From positions 1 through 64,000 of the forward strand of contig NZ_WTLI01000026.1 of assembly GCF_011421635.1 (NCBI RefSeq): 64,000 nt of DNA. Reading direction: 5' to 3'. Source of the stretch: Paenibacillus turpanensis (GTDB lineage Bacteria > Bacillota > Bacilli > Paenibacillales > YIM-B00363). The translations under genes and the position numbers were made by a program. Positions within the stretch are counted from its first letter, which is position 1. Each line of letters begins with the position of its first letter. Below are positions 1 to 8,047 of the stretch, piece by piece. The notes beneath the pieces were generated by a model. That model saw only the letters and a list, made by a program, of their open reading frames with translations, was not told where the DNA came from and did no database searches.

Positions 1-100
1 GAGGACTCCAGTTTAATTAGGGGGCCTATGAGAACAATACAAGTAATTTGGATTATCGGACAGTCTCATAGACGAATGTCTCAATGTAACGACGGCAAAC

Positions 101-390
101 CGCCATCCCGAGCAAGTAACCCCGACCCGCCCAAGTATCATCGCACAAGCTAGTTACCTCAACCTCACCGTGAAACCGCCATCCCGAGCAAGTAACCCCG
201 CCCCGCCCAAGTATCGTCGCACAAGCTAGTTACCTCAACCTCACCGTGAAAAACGCCATCCCGAGCATGTAACTTCGCCACACCCAAGGATCGTCGCACA
301 AGCAAGTTACCTCAACATCACCGTGAAACCGCCATCCCGAGCTTGTAGCCCGGCCTCGTCCAAGTATCGCCCCTTGAGCGATTACTCTGC
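101..390. repeat. 76-bp tandem repeat array, about 3.7 copies
   Basis: Units begin at 101, 177, 254 and 330, each starting CGCCATCCCGAGC. The first three are complete and the fourth decays after about 60 bases. Units 1 and 2 differ at very few positions; unit 3 and the partial unit 4 are more diverged. The unit length of 76-77 bp is not a multiple of three, so the array does not encode a repeated peptide in one frame, and I see no gene in positions 1-528. There are no constant repeat/variable spacer blocks as in CRISPR. Confidence 0.85.
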
Positions 391-528
391 ATATTCTGCA
401 CTCGTATGCACATCTAAGAATCCCAGAATCCCAATACAGCCCATGCTGCAACTAAGCAGGTCGCCTTTTCCGCTTGCCCGTGTGATAGGCTCTCTGATAG
501 GATACTAGGATACAGGGGGAGAGAGTCA

Positions 529-1761
529 ATGGAAAACGGTGTTTTTTTCGGCGAACGGCTGTTGGAATGGTATCGGGTTCATAAAAGGGATCTCCCATGG
601 CGGAGAAGTAAAAATCCTTATTATATATGGGTTTCGGAAATTATGCTGCAGCAAACGCGTGTTGAAACAGTGAAGCCTTACTTCGAAAGGTTTATTTCGA
701 AGTTTCCAACGGTTGAAGCGCTTGCGGATGCTCCGGAAGAGGAAGTGCTGAAAGCCTGGGAAGGACTCGGCTATTACTCCCGTGCCCGCAATTTGCAAAC
801 GGCCGTGCGCGAGGTGCGTGAAAAGTACGCCGGAGAGGTGCCGAACGAGCCGGAGCAGGTCGCGGCGCTGAAGGGCGTCGGGCCCTACACGGCGGGAGCG
901 ATCTTAAGCATCGCCTTCAACAAGCCGGAGCCGGCCGTGGACGGCAACGTGATGCGCGTGCTGTCGCGTTTTTTCTATATGGAGGATGACATTGCTAAGA
1001 GCTCTACTCGTGTGAAAATGGAAGGTATGATCCGCCAGCTGATTCCCGAGGGGACGGCGTCCGACTTTAATCAGGCACTGATGGAGCTTGGTGCGACGGT
1101 ATGCACCCCGAAGACGCCGCACTGCCTGACCTGTCCGGTGATGGAGCGGTGCGCGGGACGGCTTGAGGGAGCGGAGATGCGGCTTCCGGTCAAGACGAAG
1201 GCCAAGCCTCCGAAGCCGGAGCAGCGCTTTGCGATCCTTGCGATGCGGGAGGATGGCGCAGTGCTCGTTCGCCAGCGGCCGGAAACTGGCCTGCTTGCCC
1301 GGATGTGGGAGCTGCCCCATTGGAAGGTAGGAGCGGCGGACGGCATCACGCAGGCGGGTACGCATGAGTATAATATGGTGCAGCTTCAGGAGGCGCTGGC
1401 TCAAGATGGAGGGCCGATGCTTGAGCCTGACGATTGGTTCCTCGATACGGAACACACCTTCAGCCATATTCATTGGGACATGCGAGTGTACCGGTTTACG
1501 GCAGAGGCAGGCGGTAACGCAAATCCAGGGAGCGAGCAAGCTGGGGGCGCCAGGCCGTCGGAACGTCCAGCCATGCTGGAGATGGCTGCCGCACGGGAAA
1601 TAGTCGGCGCCGTGAATCATGGGCCGTCAGCCGAACCGGCCCTAAGGGACTCCGCCAACCCGGAGCAGTCCGGCTCGTACCGCTGGATTACCCAGTCCGA
1701 GATGAAGCAGCTCGCATTTCCAAACGTGTTTTTACGCATCCTTAAGCATGCCTTTGTGTAA
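529..1761 (+). CDS. mutY: A/G-specific adenine glycosylase MutY
   Basis: Base-excision repair enzyme that removes adenine mispaired with 8-oxoguanine. The N-terminal HhH-GPD domain has the catalytic Glu37 in the WVSEIMLQQT motif, the helix-hairpin-helix LKGVGPYTAGA and catalytic Asp138 in the VDGNVMRV motif. The [4Fe-4S] loop cysteines are C192, C199, C202 and C208 with the expected C-x6-C-x2-C-x5-C spacing. The C-terminal half is the NUDIX-like 8-oxoG recognition domain. At 410 residues it is longer than usual because of a Gly/Ala/Pro/Glu-rich insertion around residues 325-385. The ATG follows a GGGGGAGAGAG ribosome site. It is monocistronic. Confidence 0.97.
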   Translation: MENGVFFGERLLEWYRVHKRDLPWRRSKNPYYIWVSEIMLQQTRVETVKPYFERFISKFPTVEALADAPEEEVLKAWEGLGYYSRARNLQTAVREVREKYAGEVPNEPEQVAALKGVGPYTAGAILSIAFNKPEPAVDGNVMRVLSRFFYMEDDIAKSSTRVKMEGMIRQLIPEGTASDFNQALMELGATVCTPKTPHCLTCPVMERCAGRLEGAEMRLPVKTKAKPPKPEQRFAILAMREDGAVLVRQRPETGLLARMWELPHWKVGAADGITQAGTHEYNMVQLQEALAQDGGPMLEPDDWFLDTEHTFSHIHWDMRVYRFTAEAGGNANPGSEQAGGARPSERPAMLEMAAAREIVGAVNHGPSAEPALRDSANPEQSGSYRWITQSEMKQLAFPNVFLRILKHAFV

Positions 1762-2010
1762 CGGACGCCAACGATCAAAATAGTCATCTAATGGATAGCC
1801 AGACGCAATGGAACCTGCTTCAGGTTTGAAAGGTTGCCACTATTAAGCTGTGGTAGTCTTGAAGGAAGCTAGTGTTGACGAAGAGGCGTTATTCAAAGTG
1901 ATCCCCTATGAAGTAGGGTGTGGCGCTTGCCCTTCCTCGTAATAGCTTACTTTATTAGCGAGATAATTAACGTGATACAGCATAAGCTCCCTCGCAAATT
2001 CTCCGAGCGA

Positions 2011-2046
2011 TAAAAAAACGGCCCTGCGTCTTTCGACGACAGGGCC
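2011..2046 (-). terminator. Intrinsic terminator after sodA
   Basis: The stem GGCCCTG with an inner CGTC/GACG (2020-2046) is followed, on the minus strand, by a run of seven T (2012-2018). It lies 17 bp past the sodA stop codon. Confidence 0.9.
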
Positions 2047-2062
2047 ATTTATTATGGCGAGA

Positions 2063-2674
2063 TTACTTCGCTGCTTCGTAACGCTTGCCAACTTCGTTCC
2101 AGTTGATTACGTTGAAGAATGCTTGGATGTAATCCGGACGCTTGTTTTGGTACTTCAGGTAGTATGCATGCTCCCAAACATCGAGGCCAAGGATTGGCGT
2201 TTCGCCTTCCATGATCGGGCTGTCTTGGTTCGGAAGGCTGTATACTTTGAGCTTTCCGTCTTTGCTTACTGCAAGGAATGCCCAGCCGGAGCCGAAACGT
2301 GTCGTAGCCGCTTTCGCGAACTCTTCTTTAAACTTCTCGAAGCCGCCGAGTTCGCTGTTGATTGCGTCAGCCAGCGCGCCAGTAGGCTCGCCGCCAGCGT
2401 TCGGAGCGATTGTTTCCCAGAAGAGGGAGTGGTTTGCATGGCCGCCGCCGTTGTTGCGAACTGCCGTGCGGATATCTTCCGGAACTGCGTTCAGATCGGA
2501 GATCAGCGCTTCCAATGTTTTTTCGTGCAGCTCAGGGTACTTGTCAAGAGCAGCGTTCAGGTTCGTAACATAAGCGTTATGGTGGCGATCGTGGTGGATC
2601 ATCATTGTTGTTTCATCGATGTGCGGTTCCAATGCATTGTTCGCGTAAGGCAGTGGCGGTAATTGATGTGCCAT
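2063..2674 (-). CDS. sodA: Manganese superoxide dismutase
   Basis: Dismutates superoxide to H2O2 and O2 in the cytosol. At 203 residues it has normal family length. The metal ligands are visible as His27, His82, Asp165 and His169 in the DVWEHAYY signature. GGGHANHS and the NQDSP motif favour the Mn form over the Fe form, by family convention. The ATG has an AGGAGG site 8-10 bases upstream. It is a single gene with its own promoter (2713-2741) and terminator (2011-2046). Confidence 0.97.
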   Translation of the reverse strand: MAHQLPPLPYANNALEPHIDETTMMIHHDRHHNAYVTNLNAALDKYPELHEKTLEALISDLNAVPEDIRTAVRNNGGGHANHSLFWETIAPNAGGEPTGALADAINSELGGFEKFKEEFAKAATTRFGSGWAFLAVSKDGKLKVYSLPNQDSPIMEGETPILGLDVWEHAYYLKYQNKRPDYIQAFFNVINWNEVGKRYEAAK

Positions 2675-2712
2675 GAATAAAACCTCCTAAAAATATGTAA
2701 TTGACAATGTAT

Positions 2713-2741
2713 ATTATGATCGATTAAAGATAATAAATCAA
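2713..2741 (-). promoter_or_regulatory. SigA-type promoter of sodA
   Basis: Read on the minus strand, -35 TTGATT (2736-2741), a 17-bp spacer and -10 CATAAT (2713-2718) lie about 40 bp upstream of the sodA ATG. The call rests on sequence match only. Confidence 0.6.
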
Positions 2742-2753
2742 CATTTATGTATG

Positions 2754-2939
2754 TTAAGTATTGTTAAGCCCACCCCGATTCTTGATTTCATCAATGATCT
2801 GATGGTGGAGCGATACGCCCTGGCTGTTCAGCCAAGGGGAAAGCTGGCTAAATGCTTCATGCTGTTCTGCTAATTCTTCTTTCGACCATTGCTCCAGCAA
2901 GACATCTTGGAGGTCCTGCATCGTCCGGATTTGATTCAT
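2754..2939 (-). CDS. Small conserved-type hypothetical protein, 61 aa
   Basis: A short acidic, probably helical protein with no signal peptide or membrane segment. It starts with MNQIRTMQDL after an AAAGGA ribosome site at 8-base spacing, which supports it as a real gene. It lies just upstream of the sodA promoter in the same orientation and ends in LNNT near that promoter. I do not recognise the family and assign no function. Confidence 0.6.
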   Translation of the reverse strand: MNQIRTMQDLQDVLLEQWSKEELAEQHEAFSQLSPWLNSQGVSLHHQIIDEIKNRGGLNNT

Positions 2940-3205
2940 TCAAAGCGCGTCCTTTCCTGCTTATTCAATTCAAGCCTGTACTAGTGTATCAATTCGGAAG
3001 GAAAGTATGCAGCTGGAAATTCAACCTACGTAAGAATATTGTAAACGCTTAATATTAAGCGCTTTCACGAGAAATATTAAAAAAATGTTTATTTTATTCA
3101 TGGTTTTCTCATAATAGTGCAGGAAAATCCGATTTTTTGTCGTAATTTTAACATTCTAAGGTTTCGTCTTGAATCTTTAAGATATCACTGCGGGGAGAGT
3201 GTAGC

Positions 3206-3586
3206 ATGTATATACGTTCGTTCCAATTGTCGGATTCCGCTCCGGTTACTGAACTGCTTCGGGAGGTACTCACGGAGGAGTGCTGCCAAGAAACGATGGC
3301 TGCGCTGACCAGACAATTATCGTGGGACAGCGAATTGGTTGTTGTTGCCGTTGAGGACGAGTTGCCGGTAGGAATTATTATCGGAACGATTGAAGAAGGG
3401 GACGGGTATTTTTACCGTATTGCCGTACATACCGATTATCAACGCAGGGGAATCGGACGTTCACTTGCGAAAGCGCTGCAGGCTCGCTTTGAACAGCGTA
3501 AAGTAAAGAGCGTGAAAGTAACCGCTGACGAACATAATGAGCCAATTCTGCCGCTGTATGCTGCAGTTGGTGTCGCCGTAGGTTGA
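3206..3586 (+). CDS. GNAT-family N-acetyltransferase, C-terminus probably frameshifted
   Basis: This has the GNAT acetyl-CoA fold. The strand-helix signature YRIAVHTDYQRRGIGRSLAKAL at about residues 71-92 contains the R/Q-x-x-G-x-G/A pyrophosphate loop. The ATG follows a GGGGAGAG site. The acyl acceptor is unknown. The annotated frame stops after LYAAVGVAVG, where the family normally continues with GF and a final beta strand. A one-base shift at about 3571 opens a frame reading CRRRLIYKIKT and on to a TAG at 3613-3615, which looks like the missing strand. The gene may therefore carry a one-base deletion, or the sequence an error. Confidence 0.8.
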   Translation: MYIRSFQLSDSAPVTELLREVLTEECCQETMAALTRQLSWDSELVVVAVEDELPVGIIIGTIEEGDGYFYRIAVHTDYQRRGIGRSLAKALQARFEQRKVKSVKVTADEHNEPILPLYAAVGVAVG

Positions 3587-3687
3587 TATATAAGATAAAA
3601 ACCAATAAGATATAGGAAAAGCGTATCTTTTCACTTCTCTGAATGTAGGGAAAAGATATGCTTTTCTGCTATGTGGAGCTGGTTTTG

Positions 3688-4239
3688 ATGAAATATCAAA
3701 TAAAAAGTTTTAAGCACGACGGACATCTTCATCGCGTGTGGCTGGAGAACTGGAAGGTGCCCGATGAGCACTTGCGGGACATCCATATTGACGAGCGGAT
3801 GTATGTGTTTGTGAACAGCCAAACTAAGATCCGTGAAGCCGACGGAAAAGAATGGGTCAGCCGAATTCCGGGTGTTTCTTTTTTTCTGCCGGAGCGTTGG
3901 TTTAATGTGGTCGCACTGATTGAGGACCATGGTGTCCGATATTACTGCAACCTTGCTTCACCGCCTTTGCAATATGGAAACGTGTTGACGTATATCGATT
4001 ATGATTTGGATGTGATTAAGCTTCCGAATGGTACCGTCCAAATTGTCGATGAAGAGGAATACCAGCGCCATAAAAAACTGTACCACTATCCGCTCTCTGT
4101 TGAGGAAAAGGTGAACTGCGGTCTGCAGGAGCTGTTAGACCGGATTCGAATCGGAAGCTCTCCTTTTGACGACGGGATTGTGTATGAATACTACAGCCTT
4201 TGGAAAAACGCCGCGAAAGAGGACGGAGGCGGAAAATGA
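3688..4239 (+). CDS. DUF402 protein (NtdP/YgaC-like nucleotide phosphatase family)
   Basis: Resembles Bacillus YgaC, a DUF402 protein. Staphylococcal relatives are described as nucleoside tri-/diphosphatases. Visible family blocks are KSFKHDGHLHRVW near the N-terminus, a WFNVVALIEDHGVRYYCN core, IDYDLDVIKL with its cluster of acids that could bind a metal, and a C-terminal helical region. I chose the ATG at 3688 over the one at 3658 because YgaC homology begins there; the ribosome site is weak. The stop overlaps the ATG of the downstream signal peptidase (ATGA), so the two are probably co-translated. Confidence 0.8.
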   Translation: MKYQIKSFKHDGHLHRVWLENWKVPDEHLRDIHIDERMYVFVNSQTKIREADGKEWVSRIPGVSFFLPERWFNVVALIEDHGVRYYCNLASPPLQYGNVLTYIDYDLDVIKLPNGTVQIVDEEEYQRHKKLYHYPLSVEEKVNCGLQELLDRIRIGSSPFDDGIVYEYYSLWKNAAKEDGGGK

Positions 4240-4790
4240 CGCCGGAACACATCCGTGCCGCCGCCGCTGAGGTGCGCGCATGGCTGAAGACGCTGCTGAT
4301 TACCTTTGCGGTGATCTGGCTGATTCAGCGGTTTTTCTTTAACCTATCGATCGTGCAGGGGGCTTCGATGCAGCCGACACTGATTGAGAGTGAATGGCTG
4401 TTCGTTAATAAGTTCATTTATTTACTTCACGAACCAAATCGCGGTGAAATTGTAGTTTTAAACGACCCGACTCTGCAAGGAGGGGCACGGGGCGAACGGA
4501 TCTTCTTAGTGAAGCGTGTTATTGCGGTTGCGGGAGATACGGTTGAAATACGTGAGGGAAAGCTCTACCTGAACGGGAAGCCGCAGGTGGAGGGCTATAC
4601 GGATAGCGATATTCAGGACGGTGATTTTGGTCCGTTTCGTGTGAACGAGGGCTACGTTTTTGTGATGGGGGATAACCGCCATTCCGGCAAAAGCGAAGAC
4701 AGCCGTGTTTTCGGGCAAGTGCCCTTGGAAGCGGTTCAAGGCAAAGCACAGTGGGCATTATGGCCCTTTTCTAAAGCGGGAGCGCTGTAG
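4236..4790 (+). CDS. lepB: Signal peptidase I
   Basis: Membrane-bound serine/lysine-dyad protease that cleaves Sec and Tat signal peptides outside the membrane. One N-terminal membrane segment spans about residues 17-37. The nucleophile is Ser44 in QGASMQPTL and the general base is Lys93 in LVKRVIAVAGD. The GDNRHSGKSEDSR block near the C-terminus is the conserved box E. At 184 residues it is a single-TM Gram-positive SipS-type enzyme. The ATG at 4236 has GGAGGCGG just before it and overlaps the preceding DUF402 stop by four bases. Confidence 0.93.
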   Translation: MTPEHIRAAAAEVRAWLKTLLITFAVIWLIQRFFFNLSIVQGASMQPTLIESEWLFVNKFIYLLHEPNRGEIVVLNDPTLQGGARGERIFLVKRVIAVAGDTVEIREGKLYLNGKPQVEGYTDSDIQDGDFGPFRVNEGYVFVMGDNRHSGKSEDSRVFGQVPLEAVQGKAQWALWPFSKAGAL

Positions 4791-4873
4791 TTGATCATGA
4801 GACCGCTACTTCACCTTTTAGTCGCAACGAACGTAGATCAATGACTTCTTGAAAGGCATGGGGTGATCTTCTA

Positions 4874-6040
4874 ATGGAAGGAGCACGGCCGTCAAGCCGT
4901 TGGGAGCAATTAAAGGAAGAGATTCGTGACGCGGCCCCGAGCTTAGGCATCGACAAGATCGGCTTTACGACGGCAGATCCCTTTTCGGAGCTGAGACAGG
5001 TACTCGAGCGGCATCGCGAGCAGGGCTTTGAATCAGGCTTCGAAGAGCCGGATTTAGACAAACGGGTCGATCCTTCGCTTAGCATGGCGGAGCCGCAGTC
5101 GATTATTTCCATTGCCATTGCCTACCCTTCCAAGCTGCAAAACCCTCCGAAGTCGGAGCCCGGCGCGTTCCGGGGCATGATTTCCCGTTCCGCATGGGGA
5201 ACGGATTACCACACGGTGCTGCGCGACCGGCTGCAAAAGCTCGACCGTTTTGTTAAGGAGCGTGTACCCGAGGCACGAACAGAGATTATGGTAGACACCG
5301 GAGCGCTCGTAGATCGGGCGGTGGCGCAGCGCGCGGGCATCGGCTGGTCCGGTAAAAACTGCGCAGTCATTACGCCGGAATGGGGCTCCTACGTCTACCT
5401 CGGCGAAATGATTACGAATCTACCGTTCCCGCCGGATGAGCCGATTACGGATCAATGCGGGGACTGTACGCTCTGTATAGACGCCTGCCCGACAGGGGCG
5501 CTGGTCGGACCGGGACAGCTGAATTCCAGCCGCTGCGTATCCTTTGTCACACAGACGAAGGGGCATGTGGAGGACGAGCTGAAGGAGAAGATCGGCAACC
5601 GGCTGTACGGCTGCGATACCTGCCAGGTGGTATGCCCGATCAACCGCAAAAAACACTGGTCGCATCAGCCGGAGCTGCAGCCGGACCCCGAGCTGGTTAA
5701 GCCGCTGCTTAAGCCGCTGCTTACGCTCTCTAACCGCGAGTTCAAGGAGCGGTACGGCCACACCGCAGCGGCCTGGAGAGGGAAAAAGCCCATCCAGCGA
5801 AATGCGATCCTGGCCCTTGGCAATTTTAAAGACCGAAGCGCAGTACCGCTGCTTGCTAAGCTGCTGGCGGAGGACGAGCGCGAGGTGATTCGCGGCTCGG
5901 CGGCTTGGGCCCTTGGCAAAATCGGCGGGGACGAGGCGGAAGCAGCTCTGAAGACGGCGCTTGAACAGGAGCAGGATTCGATCGTTCTCGAAGAGCTGAA
6001 CAAAGCGCTCGCGGTGATCTCCTCCAGCATGCTACAATAA
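4874..6040 (+). CDS. queG: Epoxyqueuosine reductase QueG
   Basis: Cobalamin-dependent iron-sulfur reductase that makes queuosine from epoxyqueuosine in tRNA, the last step of the pathway. The N-terminal half is the DUF1730/cobalamin-binding part. Two [4Fe-4S] clusters are predicted from CGDCTLCIDACP and CDTCQVVCP, with an extra Cys (RCVSF) between them. The last 100 residues contain HEAT-like repeats (ILALGNFKD, AAWALGKIGG). The length of 388 residues is normal for this form. Its dependence on B12 fits with the large cobalamin operon in the same window. Confidence 0.95.
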   Translation: MEGARPSSRWEQLKEEIRDAAPSLGIDKIGFTTADPFSELRQVLERHREQGFESGFEEPDLDKRVDPSLSMAEPQSIISIAIAYPSKLQNPPKSEPGAFRGMISRSAWGTDYHTVLRDRLQKLDRFVKERVPEARTEIMVDTGALVDRAVAQRAGIGWSGKNCAVITPEWGSYVYLGEMITNLPFPPDEPITDQCGDCTLCIDACPTGALVGPGQLNSSRCVSFVTQTKGHVEDELKEKIGNRLYGCDTCQVVCPINRKKHWSHQPELQPDPELVKPLLKPLLTLSNREFKERYGHTAAAWRGKKPIQRNAILALGNFKDRSAVPLLAKLLAEDEREVIRGSAAWALGKIGGDEAEAALKTALEQEQDSIVLEELNKALAVISSSMLQ

Positions 6041-6092
6041 CATTGGACGGTGCTTGGAGAGTTGAAAATTACAATAGGTGAGGCGCGCGAAC

Positions 6093-7121
6093 ATGAGATA
6101 TTTACACATTGATAATGTCGAACCTGGGCAATATCTCGGCAAAACGATCTATTCCGCCAATGGAGCCGTCCTGCTCAATGAAGGTGTGCAGCTGACCGTA
6201 TATATGATCAGCACACTTCGCCGTATTGGGGTTACCATGATTTACATCCGGGACAAGCTGCTGGAGGATGTTACAATCGAGAATGTTGTATCGGATGAAA
6301 CCAAGCAGGCCGTTATGCGTAAGATGGGTGAAACCTTCGATACGGTGCTTTCGGGAAAAGAATTCAGCTCGAAGCAGCTGGGCTCGACGGTAGACAACTT
6401 GATCGAAGAAATTATGCGGAATCGGGATGTGCTGGTCCAGCTAACCGATATTATTTCGGAAGACAACGCGATGTATATCCATGCAGTTAACGTATGCATG
6501 ATGTCTGTCATCGTTGGCCTGAACTTAAAATTTAACGCAAATCAGCTCAAGGAGCTTGCTCTGGGCGCTCTGCTTCATGATATAGGGAAAATTGGACTTG
6601 AAGAAGAGGACAAAGCGGATAAGCGGAAAATGCACACGTGGCGCGGTTTTGAGTACTTGAAGAATAAGCGTGAATACAGCCTGCTCATCGCTCACGTCGC
6701 TTTTCAGCATCATGAGCATGTCGACGGTTCGGGAACCCCGCGCAATCTGATCGGCGATCAGATTCACATCTATGCTAAGATCGTAGCGATCGCAAATTTA
6801 TTCGATAATCTCGTATCCGGCACTGCCGGGCGAAAACGCATGCCGCCTCATGAAGCATGCGAATATATGATGTCTCTCTCCGGTACGGAGCTTGATCCAG
6901 CGGTTTTAGCCGAGTTTTTCCGGATCGTTTCGATTTATCCTACTGGGACTTCCGTGAAGCTTACGACGAAGGAAATCGGAGTTATAGTCGGACAGCATCG
7001 CGGGCTGCCGGGCCGGCCGATTGTCCGGGTCATCAAGTCGTCACCGGACGATGAAGTAGATATTAAGGAAGTGGACCTGGCGTTTCAAACGACAGTGTTT
7101 ATCGATTCCATCGTTAATTAA
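6093..7121 (+). CDS. HD-GYP domain protein, probable c-di-GMP phosphodiesterase with variant motif
   Basis: The first 110 or so residues form an N-terminal domain of unknown role. The HD-GYP domain follows, with LLHDIGKIGL (HD pair), a downstream HHEHVDGSG block and AKIVAIANLFDNLVSG. Family members hydrolyse cyclic di-GMP. The signature GYP is replaced here by GTP (DGSGTPRN), so activity is uncertain. A final domain of about 50 residues follows. I chose the ATG at 6093, with AGGTGAGG about 10 bases upstream, over an in-frame GTG at 6078. No signal peptide or TM segment is seen. Confidence 0.85.
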   Translation: MRYLHIDNVEPGQYLGKTIYSANGAVLLNEGVQLTVYMISTLRRIGVTMIYIRDKLLEDVTIENVVSDETKQAVMRKMGETFDTVLSGKEFSSKQLGSTVDNLIEEIMRNRDVLVQLTDIISEDNAMYIHAVNVCMMSVIVGLNLKFNANQLKELALGALLHDIGKIGLEEEDKADKRKMHTWRGFEYLKNKREYSLLIAHVAFQHHEHVDGSGTPRNLIGDQIHIYAKIVAIANLFDNLVSGTAGRKRMPPHEACEYMMSLSGTELDPAVLAEFFRIVSIYPTGTSVKLTTKEIGVIVGQHRGLPGRPIVRVIKSSPDDEVDIKEVDLAFQTTVFIDSIVN

Positions 7122-7156
7122 GGCAGCTATTATACGTTAAGGAAGGCGGTCGCCCT

Positions 7157-7384
7157 ATGGCATGGGACATTATTATCCCGATTGTTACGTTAATCGTTGG
7201 TTTAATTATTGGTTTTATCGCAGGGGTGTTTTATCTTCGTAAGCAGCTGGAGAAAATGCAGAGCAACCCGCAGATGCTTCAGGAAATGGCGAAGAAGATG
7301 GGCTACAACCTCAATGGCAAGCAAATGAATCAAATGCAGCAAATGATGCGTCAACAAAACCGTGGAGGACAAAGACGGAAATGA
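7157..7384 (+). CDS. yneF: YneF-family (UPF0154) small membrane protein
   Basis: A 75-residue protein with one N-terminal membrane segment (about residues 5-26, rich in Ile/Val/Gly). A charged helix containing [13 protein letters not shown] follows, then a Gln/Met-rich basic tail ([17 protein letters not shown]). This is the standard UPF0154 arrangement; the function of the family is unknown. GGAAGGCGG precedes the ATG. Its stop overlaps the folE start by four bases. Confidence 0.88.
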   Translation: MAWDIIIPIVTLIVGLIIGFIAGVFYLRKQLEKMQSNPQMLQEMAKKMGYNLNGKQMNQMQQMMRQQNRGGQRRK

Positions 7385-7974
7385 GCGGTGTAAAAGATTA
7401 TAAAAACGAGCTGGCCGCCGCGAATCGCGAGCAGCTGGAATATCATGTGAAGGAAATACTGCGTCTAATCGGGGAGGATGTGGATCGTGAGGGTCTGCTC
7501 GACACTCCCGCCCGTGTTGTAAGGATGTACGAGGAGATTTTCTCCGGGTATTCCGTTGATCCGCGCGATGTGCTCGGCGTTACCTTTGACGAAAACCACG
7601 AAGAGCTGGTCATCATTAAGGATATCGTTTATTACAGCCAGTGCGAGCATCATATGGCGCCTTTTTATGGCAAGGTGCATATGGGGTATATCCCAAGCGG
7701 GAAAATCGCCGGATTGAGCAAATTCGCCCGTCTGGTGGACGCGGTAACGAAAAAGCTTCAGGTACAGGAACGGATTACGTCCGAGCTTGCGGATATCTTG
7801 GACGAGGTTTTAAAGCCGCATGGCGTTATGGTTGTCGTTGAAGGCGAGCATCTTTGCATGTGCTCCCGCGGCGTGAAGAAATACGGCAGCCGTACCTGCA
7901 CATCGGCAGTACGGGGAATGTTCCGTACCGACGCGGCGCTTCGCTCGGAGTTTTTATCTTTAATCAAGGAATAA
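7381..7974 (+). CDS. folE: GTP cyclohydrolase I
   Basis: Converts GTP to 7,8-dihydroneopterin triphosphate, the first step towards tetrahydrofolate, and also supplies the queuosine route used upstream by queG. Zinc ligands are recognisable in [18 protein letters not shown] and in the later [10 protein letters not shown]. The active-site SKFARLVD block is also present. At 197 residues it is the normal homodecamer-type length. It starts within an ATGA overlap with yneF and ends just before a strong bidirectional hairpin (8001-8024). Confidence 0.97.
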   Translation: MSGVKDYKNELAAANREQLEYHVKEILRLIGEDVDREGLLDTPARVVRMYEEIFSGYSVDPRDVLGVTFDENHEELVIIKDIVYYSQCEHHMAPFYGKVHMGYIPSGKIAGLSKFARLVDAVTKKLQVQERITSELADILDEVLKPHGVMVVVEGEHLCMCSRGVKKYGSRTCTSAVRGMFRTDAALRSEFLSLIKE

Positions 7975-8000
7975 CGATAGGTAAGCTCCATATACAGTAA

Positions 8001-8024
8001 AACCCGGGACAGGAGTCCCGGGTT
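8001..8024. terminator. Bidirectional terminator between folE and the convergent hydrolase gene
   Basis: The perfect 10-bp stem AACCCGGGAC/GTCCCGGGTT has a 4-base loop, with moderate T-rich tails in both directions. It lies between two convergent genes. Confidence 0.85.
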
Positions 8025-8047
8025 TGTTGTGTTTTATGCGAAATTTG

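Noticed and set aside
101..390. CRISPR or repeat-protein gene
   Set aside because: The 76-bp units are contiguous without variable spacers, and the unit length breaks any reading frame.
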